Below the pieces are notes generated by a model. It saw nothing but the letters and a program-made list of their open reading frames with translations, was not told the origin of the DNA and made no database searches. From Chaunax sp. Z400 (taxonomy: Eukaryota; Chordata; Actinopteri; Lophiiformes; Chaunacidae): a stretch of 64,000 nucleotides of DNA. The stretch lies in contig CM075184.1 of the NCBI GenBank assembly GCA_037577475.1, forward strand, positions 10,001,594 to 10,065,593, given 5' to 3'. Position numbers and translations under genes: made by a program. Shown here in pieces: positions 24,414 through 38,180 of this stretch (the first letter of the stretch is position 1; every line of letters starts with the position of its first letter).

Positions 24414-25837
24414 CACCTCATGAACCTGAAACTGTCTTGTCAAGACTTTGGCCAAACCTAATCCACCACATAAACCATACAACCAGACGTCCTCAGATCT
24501 ATTGTCTACACCTATCGTTTAGTCAAGAAAGAGAAAATGAAAAGACCTTCATATTACATTTGTAAATGTGTTCCTTGCCTTTGTATTTATAGCACATTCA
24601 AAAATTCTACATTGTTCTTAAAGGTCTCATGCAGGTCACAATTCTTTAAAACATGAAATCAACAGATTATGGTCTCTATGTGATTTTTTAAATTTGAAAT
24701 GTGCTGGATAATGATAGAGAAAACTTTGCTTATTGTTGTTTTCCATTTGATTCCTGCTTTTCCTTTCTTGACAAAATCCAAAAAACATTAACACCATTTT
24801 AAAGAACCTTGCAATTTCAAGATATCACACTCATTCATCAAAGTGAGTCGAGACGTTTTAGGTTATCACCCAGCCTCAAATTCACCAAGATTTTGTCTTT
24901 GAATGTCGCAGCTGTAGCTGTATATTGCCGCAAAACTGCCTCTTTACCCAGCAACAGATGAATACAGAGCGAGGCATTCTCAGAGATTGTTTGGGCAGCA
25001 CCCTCGTACTCGCCGCCCCGCACCAGATGAGAGTCCCCACTGACAGAGATTACAGAACCGAGATGAAGAAAAGCCTCAAGCTGTCTCCAGGCTTTGCACA
25101 GAAGACAGCAAGGGACATCATGCTGCACGCCACCTTGTTGTTTTCTTTTGTGCTTTAAATGCTCGCTGCTGCGAGAGCAGATGAAGAGTGAATGCCTGTT
25201 AGAGCTCTACAATGAACCTCTGTAGCTGGCTGTTTAGATTTGTTTTAATTATATTGCGGCTGGGGGCTGAGTTCAGAGAGAGAATCCTCCGGGGTTACTT
25301 CCTATCAGTGTTAATACACGTTTGGGACTTGTTCACTGATGTTCACTTGCAGCAAGTTTCACTGAGTGTTTTTGTGATATTTTTGTACACAGTAATAGTA
25401 GTTCAAGTATAAATATGTAAATAAACAGAGGCCATTTTATTTGTTTGCTTGTGAGCAAAATAAAGTAGCTGCTTGTTTATGTCATAACTGCCAAAGTCTC
25501 AAGTGAGCGCACTTCAAATGTGCTTCCGTTCAAATAATAACTAGAATGGCACTCATTGGAGTATCTCCACCAATCCTGAACAATCCTGTTACATGTAAGG
25601 AGGCTTTACCGGAGGTATGCACACCAGACCTATGTTGGAATACAATTAAAAGGCCTCTTGATGATCTTGTGACCAATAAAAATTCAATCTTGTATGATAA
25701 ACGGTTGTTTCACGATGTGAATGGAGATGTTAGTGTCAATTCTTTAACATATTACTTGTTTGGTGGTTTAGACTAATTTTAACAGGCTGCTTTATAAGGA
25801 TTGTTTTCACCCCCAAACCAAAACAGACACGACTGAT

Positions 25838-25876
25838 GTGATTTTAAGCGGTTATGGATGGATGGATGGATGAAAA
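25838..25876 (+). repeat. Tail of the 'gtggttagcac' core family with (GGAT)n
   Basis: 'ttaagcggttatggatgg' followed by GGAT repeats is the usual 3' end of the core carried inside the CACTG-ended elements ('aagcggttacagaaaatgg'). Only this end is recognisable here. Confidence 0.5.
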
Positions 25877-28089
25877 AAGTGAAAAGTTTGAGACCACCAA
25901 CTGTGTATTATAGTAAAAAATAACCCTCTTTCTGTTATATTTGTCTGTTCATCAGCTATTTATGCTAAACAAGCTGCAGTCACAACTCATTGTGACCCCA
26001 GAGAAGACAATTAAACACATAAGGAGCAGTTTAGTGCTGGATGAATTGCTTTCAGTCACTAGAATTTAATTGCTCCACATAGGAAGTGAATAATCTAACA
26101 GTCAGTGCATATGACTTCATGTTTGTTAATCTTTGGTTCATTCAAATGTGAAAACCCTTTTTGAACATGAACCAAATCAAGAGGCAAAAGGCAACAGTAT
26201 CTTTTTCCCTTGCTACAGACAAGTGAAAAAAAACCACAGAGGAAAAACTGACCTGAGTCCATTTAATAAAGGTCACATTGAGAGAGTTGAATTTTATTTG
26301 CAGGACTGCTGTTTTGTTTGCAGTGGGAGATCAGATTGTAGATTTAAAGCTCTCATGCTTGAACAGCAATCATAGCGCTATGAGCTTTATACAGATTTAA
26401 ACAATTAGTATAAAAAAATGCACTTTGGACAACTTCTGAAACCATTTTGAAAAAGATGCAGAGGTCACTTTTTTCTTTCTTCTTTTTGCTAATAATTCCA
26501 CCGCCTTTTTGTAAAGCCCTTAACGTCGAATAAAAACCATATTATAAAATTGAATGAGGCATTTAATAGAGTCTGGAGCTGCAGGAGCTCGCTGGCACAC
26601 ATGATTTCTGGGGTGAATTCTAATAAGAAATAGATCCTCAGAACGCTTGCTGAGTGGGAGAGAGACAGGAAGAGGGATGGAGACAGTGAGGAAGAGAAAG
26701 TAAATAAGAATGTGAGTTCACTGACAGCATTAGCTGTGCAAAGCCTGTTGTGCCTCTCTCCTGCATGTGAATGCTGCATTTGAATTTTTCGGTATCCTCT
26801 GAGCTCTGAGGGAAATACCGTGGAAATCCAGAATATTTGACCTTGCTTAAAAATTTAAAGCTTGCACATGTTTAAACATGCATAGAAAATATATAATAAG
26901 AATAATGCAAACAGAAGGAGACAGGCTGGGGGAGGAGGCCCTCGACTTGTCTCTGCATATCTTCACTTTTAGGGCATGCATCTGAGGATTATTTAGTGAC
27001 TTGCTTGAGCAGTCATTCAATACTTATGGATATTCTTCACTCACTTCTGATTCAATATCAACTTGGCAAAACTCTGCACTGCCACTGCCACTCATGTTTA
27101 TCAGATCAATAACACACCCAGCAAAATTGATTGGGATAAGAATCGAAAGGAAGACTCTATGCTCAAAATTCAATCAAAATCAAGAGCTACTTCAGCAGAG
27201 TCTCACTTAGGATTGATCGGCCGATATGCGGTGCGGACAGAGCCACTGACAAGCAGGTACACCTTGGGCCTATGTGGGAATAAACATCGATATTGTAACC
27301 AGGATAACGCAACATGATTTATCGGTCGTGTTTAAAATTGTTGGGGCACTTTAAGTTAGCACGATTGTAGAAGAAAAACTCTTGAGGAGTCCTGCCAGAC
27401 TACAGAAGGACAAACTGTAATCATTCCTTTCTAAATAAAATGCCCTTCCTATTTTGGCTTTCCTCTCCTTGGTGCAGACTATTATCCATGACATATGCAC
27501 AGTGGCTGCAGCAGAAGAGTGCACAGTGCCCTTCAGTTGAATAATAGTTTCCATCTAAATATATAATATGTGACTTTAAGTGATAATTAGGCCTTATTCC
27601 AAGGTTTTTCCTTTTGTAACTCTGCCTACTCAGATGCCATTTTGAAGCAGCTAACAGTGGCCCACAGCAGGCCCTCATAACCAAGCTGGGTCACTGTGAA
27701 GATAAAGCTGTTGCCTGGGAGCCAGACAGGACAGTAATTCTCAACTCCACTCCTATTATGGGCTTTTCATTTCTTCATTTGACTTCATACTGACTGGATG
27801 CGACTAAACTCCGCATCATCCTTCCACTGTTACCATCTGCCTGAGTATCTGCCCTGCGCGAGAATGAGTGTCATCCAACAAATACCAAAGCTCAGTCAAG
27901 CTTTAAGGAGAAATAACAAAGCTGACTGAAACTTTATTATGTCTATTGTCTTCACCTACTGGAGCAAACAAAAGCTCTCTGCCAGCATACATGACCTCCT
28001 TGCACAAACCGAATTGGAGCATCACACCAAAATGAGAAACTAATCCTGAATTCATGAGATTAAAGAAGTTGCGTTCGGTGGCGTTAAAA

Positions 28090-28260
28090 GGAGAAATAAT
28101 AATCTGCCAGACACACTCCATTTCATTTCCTGGCTGCTGGCATGCAAATGAGGCTCATTTGTGTAATCTTTCCAAATGAAAAACAGATAATCAAATACCA
28201 TCAGAAGCCATTAATATTCAATTAGGTGTTGCTTATGCAAAGTCATGCAGTTGAAGGAAT
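28090..28260. promoter_or_regulatory. Candidate conserved enhancer with octamer and TAAT sites
   Basis: Contains a perfect octamer ATGCAAAT (28142-28149), 'gataatcaaatacca', 'cattaatattcaattagg' and a second octamer-like 'atgcaaagtcatgc' in unique sequence. The mix of POU and homeodomain sites is typical of vertebrate developmental enhancers. No conservation test was possible. Confidence 0.3.
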
Positions 28261-29049
28261 TCAAAGGGGTGGTGAGTGGACCACTCTGGGACGAGATGAC
28301 GAACCGACAAACACATTTTCTAGCATGACAAGTGTCATGTCAAGTTCCTTAGTTTATGTTTATGTTTATGTTCACTTCAATAGAAAAGAACGCACAGCAT
28401 TTTTTGTTATGTATTGTGTAAGCTACTTTGCTGTAGGCTCATGCCAACGACACGCACCAGAACATTCAAGCTGCATGATTTAAAAGTTGCTTCAATTTGA
28501 ATTTCAAATAATCCCATTTTTGATCCATTTTGAGTTCTGTGGATTAAGTGTTCTGTATGTTGATCCAATGGAAAAAGTCTGTTCAAATGTGAATTTGCAA
28601 AAGGTCACCTCACAGTTCCCCACAGACACACCCCTCGTTAGTGAGCCAGAAACGCTGAGAGGTATTACGAGGTGACTGAGTACATTAGGATTCCTGATTA
28701 TTTCGGCATGCATGGATTAATTCAATATAATTTAAAAAAATGATCCAAAACAATAAAATAAAAAATAAAAAATACATATAATTCTTCAAGAATATGACAG
28801 TAGTGTGATTTCAGGCTTGCTATTCAAAATCTTAGTTGGACAATTATACAGCATCTTAAGACGCTTGATTTCTGTAGAAGAATGATAGTGAACTGGGCGC
28901 CAAAGCTTCTCTTCCAGCCTGCAGAATGTTAATTAATCCAGAGAATAGGCACAACTGACTTTTTTTCTTTTCTTTTTTTGTGATAAGGACTCATTCATTT
29001 GTTGAACTGTGAGTTTTGTATTAAGCACTGGCTGACCCAATTATTATTA

Positions 29050-29104
29050 TAGACCTAATTATTATTATAACAACATTATAACAACAACAATAATAATTAG
29101 GTCT
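29050..29104. repeat. Short palindrome (stem-loop)
   Basis: 'tagacctaattattattat' is followed after about 18 bp (AC/AA-rich) by 'ataataattaggtcta', its near-perfect reverse complement, giving a stem of about 16 bp. Confidence 0.8.
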
Positions 29105-30497
29105 AAATAAATGTATATATTTTGGAAGTTCAGCTCCAAACTGCTTAGACAGACTGTGGGCCTTGGACGAATGGTTAATGATGATGTATAGGTGATAACC
29201 CCTGCTGTAACCTGAACTTGAAAATATTACACAATACTAAAATTATTTTCAAAATATTACAGCCTATAATAAGCATGAATTTATCTAATTTTTGTCATCA
29301 TTTTAACATTTTTTTCAACTTTATGGTCAGAAACAGAAACCTTAAAAAATGCTGTTATGGACTGTGGAGAAATTCTGTGCCTATGATCGTTTTCTCCGCC
29401 ACATGCTAGTTTATGCACTCGGTCTCGTCCCTGCCATTTTACATAACTATCCTCCAGCAGAGCCGACCCAGCCCAGATGTGGTGCTGACTTGACCCATGC
29501 AGTCAGTTTCAGTGCAGCTCCTCTGCTGAATACTAATGTGCACCTGCTAATGGCTGCACTGGCTAAATAGATGTCTTGTATCCATTCAGAGTCAGATCCT
29601 GCGGCGTCTCTTTCTGTGCTTTTTAACCTGTGTTTTCCTCTCAGACACAATATTTATACAGCAGGGATTATTTCACTTCAATCAGCATTCACTTCCTATA
29701 TAGTGAGCAGTGAGCCCAGAGATTCAGAATGTGGCAAACATTTACATGAAGACCAACTTTGCTCATATGCTATGTTGCCAATTTTTAACACGTAGACATA
29801 ACTGTGGGAATTAGTTCCAAGTCTCTCTCCCACATTTGCTCTATTTCTTCCTCTTGTCTCTTTTTCAAGTAAGAAATCCTCTTAAGAGAGGTTCTCCAAA
29901 ATAACATTGTCTTCAAACAAACATTTCACTTTTAATCATTGCATTTTTCTCCCATATACAATTCACCGTGGTATTACAGGCCCTTTTGAAGCTGTTCTTT
30001 TTCTGAGTGTCCACTGGGATTTGCTCCCTCGTGGCCTTTCTGCTTACACCAAAGCTTCTCCTTTCAAGCCCAGCTTTGAGTAAAGAAGGAAAATGGGAAA
30101 ATAAGAAACCTCCCTGGGAAATAGGTTATGAACTGATGAACAATTCACTGGTGCATACCTGACAGGAATAATGATTTTATCATCTTGTAAGTTTTCGGTA
30201 ACACAGAAATATGATTTCTCACTGGACACTCACATGTCAGTCAAGAAGTTAGGTGGGTAATGCAGACACAAACACACACCCTCGCGCACACTCAGTTCAT
30301 TACACACATTTATTGATGCTGTGATGACCTAGGACAAAAGGAAAAGTCTTTTGAGACTCTTCTGTTCATCTATTGTTTCCTCCAAAACCATTATGGAAAC
30401 TAGACTGGCAGTAGAGCGTGTACCTAAACATGTCTGTTTACAGGGTTTTTCTAGGAAAATGCTTTGGAAGGTTTTTTGAGGTGAAAATGGAACATTC

Positions 30498-30815
30498 TAA
30501 AGCTGCATTTCCACTGCGTAGTCCCGGCTCTACTCCAATCGCCTTGGTATCGGGTACATTTCTGCTGGTCGTCTTCCATTACGGGATGGTACCTCCTCAA
30601 GGTAGATGGGCGCCACGTGAAACTGCCGTGGCCTTGTCTTTAAGGCGACACACACCTCTCATCCACCTCTCATGATCCTCTCATCAGCTGTTTAAGACAG
30701 GAATGTCTGCACCTCCTCAATATAGCGACCGCAATAAAAAAAAGTTAGGTACTGAAAAAGTAGTACCAGGTACCAGCCGAGCCGGTTCTATGCAGTGGAA
30801 ATGGGACTTAAGGCT
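30498..30815. mobile_element. Short inverted-repeat element with 'catttccactgc' ends
   Basis: The left end 'tgcatttccactgcgtag' is matched in reverse at the right end 'ctatgcagtggaaatggg'. Inside are 'gatggtacctcctcaagg', near the left part, and 'gtagtaccaggtaccagcc', near the right. This layout is that of a common fish foldback or MITE family. No coding capacity. Boundaries are approximate and no target duplication is clear. Confidence 0.65.
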
Positions 30816-30819
30816 AAAT

Positions 30820-32680
30820 GAGGAGGGAAATGATTGTTTCGTCTTGTATTTGTCCTCAATCACCCCTTCCATGCTCCTGATCTCGCTCTCAGTTCCACCT
30901 TTATCTGCTTAGTGACAGCAGAAAAACACTCTTCAGATGAAGGGAAAGTACAATGTGGAAATGGATTCATTTATCTACAGCATGTATGAGTCTAACCCAT
31001 GAATGACGCACCGAATGAAACAGGAATGAAGTATGCTGAGCAGTCATTATACAGTTGTATGTTTTTATGTATAGTCTGCAGTCGTGATTAATATGTCTGT
31101 CTGTTTTCCTCTGGCTTTGGCCTGCAGAGATGTAGAGCCAACTGATGGGAACCTTTCCCGTGTCATCACAATAAAACAGAGAGATTTGCCCTTGAAATGA
31201 ATACAATTCAAGTACAACAATACAATAACAAAGAATTCATATTATACACAAACAATAAATTGATGAAGAACGTGGGTCTCTTTTACTAATTTTAGTCATT
31301 TATTCTCTATATTGTTATATTTTTGGCTTTTATGTGCCTCTTCTTTTGTCAGTCTGTCCTGAGGCATTAAGGCGTATCCAACCCATCTGCCTTTACTGGA
31401 AAGGGCTTCAGGTCAAGTCCTGGTGTTTTTCTGTGCGCTATATAAATAAACTGACTTGACTTGATGAGGGACCTGTTAAGGATAAATTGAATTGAGAAGG
31501 TCATTAAACAACCAAACTGCTTTTGTACAATCAACATGCTGAAAACACAAGGGACTGACCCAATTTAGAGCAATTACTGGCTGTCTACCACGTATTGCTA
31601 AATGCAAAGCTAAGTTTTGACTCAGCAGAGTTAAAGTTGTTCTTGGAAATCCAAATATTCACATGAGATGTCTGTACACCATGAGGCTACAGCCAGATGA
31701 CTAGAGTGATTTTGCATAAAGACTGGAAAAGAAATTGTTGGAATAAATAGTCCGCCAGATACACTAAAGATGCACATGGAAATCTATTAGTCATTGTAGT
31801 GGATATAAACAAGTACAACACAAAAACTGCACACAAATTTAGCTTGTAGATCCTCAGTGGATAGTGTTACCTGATGCCATTGGATCAAGAACATATCTGC
31901 AATCCCTTGATATTACTGCATTTCCAGGCCAGTTTTCACATCAGACCATAAGGCATTAATATGAGAGCAGTGGAAACTCTATCTAGGAAGCAGTATCCAG
32001 GAGGACACATAAAAAGGTGACCTCCCACTGTGTTTGAAGTTATGATTTATGGCTGAACAAATACTATTCTTTGTTCTGTTCAAAGCGCTGACGGCTGATA
32101 AGGTCCAGCACAATGACCAGATTAGAGGCACAGTTGTACACATCCCAGTGATGTGTAATGTTTAAAATCTCCTCACTGCCTGTAATTCAGCTCCTCTCTA
32201 CCCCAACCCTGTAACAACAGACCCTTGATAATGTTATTGCTCATGGTTCATGACCAGGGAAGATAAGAGAAATAGGTTTCTTTAAGCCCTGCACAGGCTT
32301 AACCTATGACTCTACTTATAGCAAGCCCCAAAGACCTAGACAACCCTGTTAGCTTTAGTTTTGCACAATACCTCAGCAGAACGTGATAGATTTTAATGCT
32401 TTCACTGTACTGTAGGCCTACGTGTTGGGTGTGCAGGAATTAAAACATGTGCTAAATATTCAAATCCATATCCACAGTTTGAAAGGCTCCTCTCAAAATG
32501 CAGTCCATGCAAGCAATTCAGCAGCATCAGGAGCACCTGTTATGTGACGCTTCTAGAATTTTTTGGGGTTTTTAAAAACTCTAATGAAAAGGAATGTTTT
32601 TTAGTTAATGTGACACAGGTTAAAAAATACCTAAACTAAATTAATTAAATTATAAACAAACAAGGAAAATAACTTTATTA
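30820..32680. other. Non-coding sequence
   Basis: Apart from the tail at 31360-31462, nothing recognisable was found. Confidence 0.45.
31360..31462 (+). repeat. LINE/SINE 3' tail with (TTGAC)n
   Basis: 'gcgctatataaataaactga' followed by two TTGAC-type units ('cttgacttgatg') is a standard fish non-LTR element terminus. The sequence upstream is too eroded to classify. Confidence 0.45.
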
Positions 32681-33118
32681 CAGGGTTTCTGCAGGTTTCA
32701 AAAAGTCAATTAATTATATAATTATATAAATATAATTATATAAGTATAATTATATAATTAATTAATTATAATATGTCATAGATTAAATTTAAGCCCTATT
32801 TTACATCCCTACTGGCAAAAAGGTATGCCAGATATGAAAGCAATCAGAGTACCAGTTACTTGAAAAGTAAATTAATTTATTCACATAACTGTGTGGACAC
32901 AATAGTGTATTTGTGTGTATGTTCTCAAAAAACAAAAAAACAAAACTCATGTTGATGTGCAACAGAGGGATTTAAATGAGCATTGCCGAAGTGTCATTAA
33001 ATGAACGTTAACATATTTAAGACCTCCTACACTATACCTCAATGTATTTTAGACTTTTTAAAGCCTAAACTAAGATGATCAAATTTGAGCCTTTTTAAGA
33101 CCTTGCTGGAACCTTATG
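32681..33118. mobile_element. Non-autonomous element with 'CAGGGTTTCTGCAGG' end
   Basis: Begins CAGGGTTTCTGCAGG and ends 'tttttaagaccttgctgg' then 'aaccttatg', an eroded inverse of the start. The interior repeats 'taagacct' and 'tttaagccc' motifs and carries an AT palindrome ('taattatataattatata', about 32713). This matches a fish element whose ends read 'tttaagacctgcagaaaccctg' when intact. No 8-bp duplication remains visible. Confidence 0.55.
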
Positions 33119-33124
33119 GAAAAA

Positions 33125-34045
33125 TAATTTTGTAGTTGCAGTAGAATGTAAAATGAGTTTACAGCTGCACTAATGAATATTTTTATATTAGCTTTGGAAA
33201 AATGTCTCTGTATAGTGTGAAAGGTGTTGCTCCTCGTGACAAGAACAGAACATGAGCCTCTTCTTCAAAGTATCAATGTATGCTGCTCTAAAATGAAACA
33301 ACAGCTCAGAGTGATGGAGAAAAATGTTCCAAATCTATATCTAATCTAAATCTTCAAAATAGTCGTGTCACATTCTTCAAATTAGACGTATAATTTAAAT
33401 GACAGGTTTTTACAATTGTGAGGGTTAAAATGGCATAAAAACAATGATTTCTATCTTCTAAACTAAAATGACAGGATTCAGAGGGTTACACATTAACACA
33501 CGTGTGCTAATATGCATAGTATCTGACGTCCCAGAAGGGAAAAGTCACTTGGCTATAAAGGGAACAGAGGGATGGGGGCCTGACAACAGGTAATACCATT
33601 GGGGCTATAAAGTGGGTACTTCCCATCACAGATGTTTAATTGAATGCAGCCTCCAGCACCTCCAGCAGGATCAGCCATAAACTGGCATCACTGAAACACC
33701 CCCCCTCTTTACCTGCACACAGTTCTACTCTAACCCACACACCACATCAGCCAACAGCATTTCATTGATTTATAAAACATTCCTGTTTTAAAAAAAAAAA
33801 TTGCATTCTTAATGTTACCAAATCAATACTGATAGCTAAAACAGACTTCAGCCATACATGGTTTTTTTTCTTACAAATGTGTTGGCACTGTAAAAAAAGA
33901 AGAACCACATGGCTGCCAAAGTAAAATATTCATTTGCATTTAAGGTTTTGCAGGAAAACAAATGTCATTTTACAGACAGCGAAACACTTTAATTCGACAG
34001 ATTTTTCCTAGTGTTTTACAATCAAACACCTTCAATGTGTGACAG
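33125..34045. other. Non-coding sequence
   Basis: Mostly unique. A CACTGTAAAAAAAG motif at 33886 could be the remaining left end of a CACTG-ended element linked to the core at 34050-34280, but no matching right end was found. Confidence 0.4.
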
Positions 34046-34049
34046 CACA

Positions 34050-34280
34050 AAAAGTTCATCCATTTTCTGTAAGTGCTTATCCTGTGCTAGAGGCTATCCC
34101 AGCTGATATTAGGCAGGATGCCCTGGACAAGTGACAGGGCCAACATATAGAGAGAGACAACCAACCATTCAACCATTTACATTAACATTTAGTCCTACTA
34201 CTGTACAGTATGTCCCAAGCTGGAATCCCAGAATCTTGTGGCTGTGAGGCAACAGTGCCGACCACTATGCCACCATGCTT
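34050..34280 (-). repeat. Copy of the 'gtggttagcac' core family, minus orientation
   Basis: On the minus strand: 'gtggcatagtggtcggcact', 'gttgcctcacagccacaag', 'gggattccagc', later 'ttgtccagggcatcctgcc', and it finishes 'cttacagaaaatggatgaac'. It is the same core as in the elements at 12190-12888 and 20636-21070. Confidence 0.65.
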
Positions 34281-34289
34281 TTGCTTTTG

Positions 34290-35700
34290 CTTTTGCTAAA
34301 TAGCAGTGCCTTGTCATAGTAGATTATCTTTCAAAAAGACTGCGCATCATGTTTGATGTAATGGGAAAAAAACAACTAAATTTGCATTCAGAATTAGAGT
34401 TTGAATGTAAAACTACCAATTAATATAAAACAAATAAGATTTACCTTCATATTACAAAGAGAACTTTAAAATTTTAGTATGGACATAAATCCTTATTTAA
34501 CAAGCTACATTCTTAATTACAGTTAATTGTTGTTATTTTGCATATATTTGTGTGTAATTAAGTAACTATGTTACTATATTAGGTAATAATATGTATAACT
34601 ATGTGTAACTGTATGAAGTTAAGAGCAGAAAAATAGAAAAGCAAAGTTAAAGACATAATCCAGGCTAAAAGCAAGGAAAAAAAAGTGAATGTTGTGAATG
34701 TTAAATTGAAAGTCTTATTATACCACTGCCACATCATTTAGGCAGGAGTAGATCTGACTGTAATTACATTTGTTTATTTATCAAGTTTAATTCGTGGCTT
34801 AGATGTATTCTAATGGCATGTTTTTCTACTCTACCATTTCACAGTCAAACAGAGTAACTCATGTAAAAACAAAATCAAAAACCAAATACAAAGTGAACAA
34901 CTATTCTTTGTGTACATGACATGAAAATGGATAAACGGGTCTGATGCTTGAGGAGAACAGGTCTGCCTCTTAAAACCACTCATCATGAATCATAACAAAC
35001 AAGAAATTTCCATTCAGTCCACAAGAGCAGAAAGTAATCACTGAAGCCTTCATTCTGAGGCCTCTGAAAATGGCTCGAACAATTGATAACCGTAATGCAG
35101 TCTTCAAACATGTGAGTGACTTGCAGGCTCAAGGTTAAATATGATCAGTGAAATTGAATCTGACAAAGCTACATTACAATCCATCTTAGGATATTAAACA
35201 TTTCACATTTTCAGAATTAAGGGCTAATAAGGCTGCTGAGACGAATGTGAGATGGATGGTCCTGGTGAACAATCTCAAAACAAAATCTGATGAAAGTAAA
35301 TGGCATCTGAGTTGACATATGATATTAATGAGGGCAGAAATGAAGTCTGCCATTATTTCGTCTTCTCTGAGACTTTCCAGAGAACAGAAAATAGACTCCA
35401 GCTGGTTTAACTAAACCTGCTGCTGTTCTTTAATTCTTTAGTGTTATGTGGCGACAGTGATGTATTTTACAAACTGACCCTGTTATCTGCTGCTGTTGTA
35501 TGAGGAGATTAACTGTATCCCAAATCGCATACTTCGGTTAGTGTACTTAAATGCAGTGAAGTGCAATATGGGTCATGATTATGCCTCTTTGTTTGAATAA
35601 CAGTGAACGAAAAAATTACATTTGAGCACATCATCATCAGGGGGGTATATATCTTGCTGCTGCTCAGGACAGATGCTCTTCGAACGCAATCTCCCTGAAG
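34290..35700. other. Non-coding AT-rich sequence
   Basis: No gene or clear repeat was seen beyond short A/T-rich runs. Confidence 0.5.
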
Positions 35701-35705
35701 AGTCT

Positions 35706-35836
35706 CCAAAGACCCTCTGACACCAAAGACTTTCTGACACCAAAGACTTTCTGACACCAAAGACCCTCTGACACCAAAGACTTTCTGACACCAAAGACTT
35801 TCTGACACCAAAGACTTTCTGACACCAAAGACTTTC
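35706..35836. repeat. 17-bp minisatellite, about 7.7 copies
   Basis: The unit is 'ccaaagactttctgaca' with starts every 17 bp from 35706 to 35825; the first and fourth copies have 'ccct' in place of 'cttt'. Because 17 is not a multiple of 3, the frames through it (35509-35838 and 35579-35854, minus strand) repeat every 17 residues. They are artefacts, not genes. Confidence 0.95.
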
Positions 35837-35839
35837 AAA

Positions 35840-38180
35840 CATAGTAATTATCACATATCATTTGATGTAATAAACATTCTTATCAACTTCAACCACTAGT
35901 CTCTCCTGATTGAACTGTTCTTTTTAACCTTTGTGTGGTGTTTGTGTTTTTGTTACTCAGATTCTGGTCGACCCACAACCTGATTAAAAACGAAAAGAAG
36001 AAGTCATAATGAAAAGCCATTTATGCAAAAATAATTAACAGATGTTGACTTTATCTCAGTATTACAAGCATTATAACATGATACATGATAACATTTATGG
36101 TTAATATCTGACATCAATTGCAGCTAAATCACATTTGTTATTACTATTTGTTCGGTTTTTGGGGGGTTTTTTGTGATGAAATGTTATTTCTGTTCAGAAA
36201 AATCAATTATAATCAAGACATGGGTGGAATAAGTCATGTTAATCTTGAACAAATAAATGAAACAAGATTCTCTTCAATACTGAGGTTTATTACTTTGACC
36301 TGAACATTCTTAAGGAAACAAAATGTACATTTAGTGATTTATAATATTTACAATAAAATAAATGGCCACATTCCTCCCTCACCCTTGAAAAGGAACTTTA
36401 TAAAGTTGACAACACAACACAGTTCAAGTGTGTGTATTTGTGTGTTAGTGTGCTGGATGTTGGGGGAATAGCTGTTTATGAGGGGATCTGGACGATTTAT
36501 TCCAGACAGCTGCATCGTTGACAGGCCATCATTAGCAGAGCGATTCCTCAGGTTGTTTCATTCCCCGGTGGCCAAGACAAACTGCACAAGATCTTAATTG
36601 CTGGTTTGAATAAAAGTTCATTTTCCAAGGGGTGGTATCATTATAAATGCAGTATAAAAGATGACTGGGAAGATGAATATGTCAAGTACTGTACTCTCAC
36701 ACTCATGCAATAAAGAGGCTAATAAACCTGAGACAGGCCAGAGGGTTAGTCAGGAACAATAGAGAAGATGAATGCTGTTTATTTCCAATTATAATACATT
36801 CTCATGAATGTCTAAGTTAAGAAAGAGAGAAGCAGATGGAGAGAGACAAAGAGAGACAAAGAACATCTCAGCCTTGGAGAAAGCTTCTTTTGAAAGCCTG
36901 TCTTGGGATAAAAACTATTTTCCACCTAATCTTCTTTGCGATTGCCCAAGAACTGTTTTTGACAGATAAATGAGAGGTTGTCAGTGTTTTGGATGCCTGT
37001 GAAGCTTAGAGTAGCGGTAACTGAAGCCTGTAGAATGGTGTGTGGTAAAAAGCTAACCATTATTTTTGTGGTGGAGGAGGTATAAGGACTGGTCCCCTAG
37101 GATCCTCACTGGGAGTTTTGGGATTTTCATGTAATATAGCATGGAATAATGATGAGCGATATATCCGTGATATCCACTTCACTAAATAGCTCTTTTTCAG
37201 TGAGGCATTACAGCACAGTTCCTGGTCCTCAAGACAAAAGCTCTGCAGTATTCTGGAGTACATTCAATCAGCAATATGGGATGAAAACTTGACATTTACT
37301 AATTAAAACTGGACTTCTGTGATAGGCATAGGAATGCTTAGTTACACTTTAAATGTTTTTAAATGTACTTTCTATGTCCAGACATTTTTTTTTCTTTTAA
37401 GTCAAAGCGGTCAAGAAATTAGATTTTAAAGACAGCATTGGCTTGAGATTCTTGTTCCATGCCACATTTCTGTGATCTCTGAGAGCTCTGCCAGAGCTGC
37501 TTCAGCCAGGCAAAAATGTCTTTGGAACACTTCTCTAATATGACTTTAGACATGGGGAAACAAGTTCTGTCATCCGCAGAAATTTACAGCTGAGTTCCAT
37601 GCCCTTGGTTGTCCAATAGACTCCATACTCCATGCCCAGGGTATTTTGGTGTAGCGCCTCCCGCCTGCGGTAGACTGCTTGACGAGCGGTTGGGGAGGGT
37701 TGAGCCACTGCACGGCACCGCATTTTTGTTTGTGTATTCCACTGATTTTCTTTTTCTTTTTCAAAACAGAAAGTGAAAATCAATTTTTTTTAGATTAATT
37801 AATTTTTTTAAATTTCAGTCCTCCCTTTTTGGCTACAATAAGGAAAATGTTTGTATTTCAATTTTGGTTTTTGTATTCTAAAACAAAAACCACTTTTTTT
37901 CGGTTTTTGATATCCGTTTCCTAAATGAAAATTGAATTACAAAAAGATACATAGACCCACCCACATTCAGAGGTTGGAGCAGCCGCACAGCGTGGGTCAT
38001 GCGTCTCACACAAGGCATCGGCTGTTTTTCTGTATCACGTGTGATTCTAAAATATACAGTGATGATGATCTGTTTAATGTCCTGTCTGTTTCAACAACTG
38101 TTTCAACTGGCTTCGTGCTAATCTCATTGATATGCACAGATTTTATCTAAAATTGTACATATGATTTTATGTAACTTTTA
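35840..38180. other. Non-coding sequence
   Basis: No gene was recognised. A small GC-rich island with CpGs lies at about 37650-37725 ('gcgcctcccgcctgcggtag') in AT-rich surroundings. Purine-rich 'gagagacaaagagagac' is at 36840-36860. Confidence 0.5.

Larger units (their letters stand above)
24420..30495. other. Non-coding, mostly unique sequence
   Basis: No gene was recognised. A GC-richer block at about 24900-25160 is open on both strands (77 and 96 codons) but shows no domain. The tail of a dispersed element with (GGAT)n lies at 25845-25875, a small palindrome at 29050-29104 and a candidate regulatory block at 28090-28260. Confidence 0.5.

Noticed and set aside
24838..25158. Overlapping 96-codon minus and 77-codon plus frames in a GC-richer block
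   Set aside because: Neither translation shows a known motif. It could be conserved non-coding DNA, but the evidence is insufficient.
33886..34310. A further CACTG-ended element around the core at 34050-34280
   Set aside because: A CACTGTAAAAAA-like left end exists at 33886 but no matching right end was found, so only the core is annotated.
35509..35854. Apparent repeat protein on the minus strand (91-109 residues)
   Set aside because: Produced by the 17-bp tandem repeat; the same motif appears in more than one frame.
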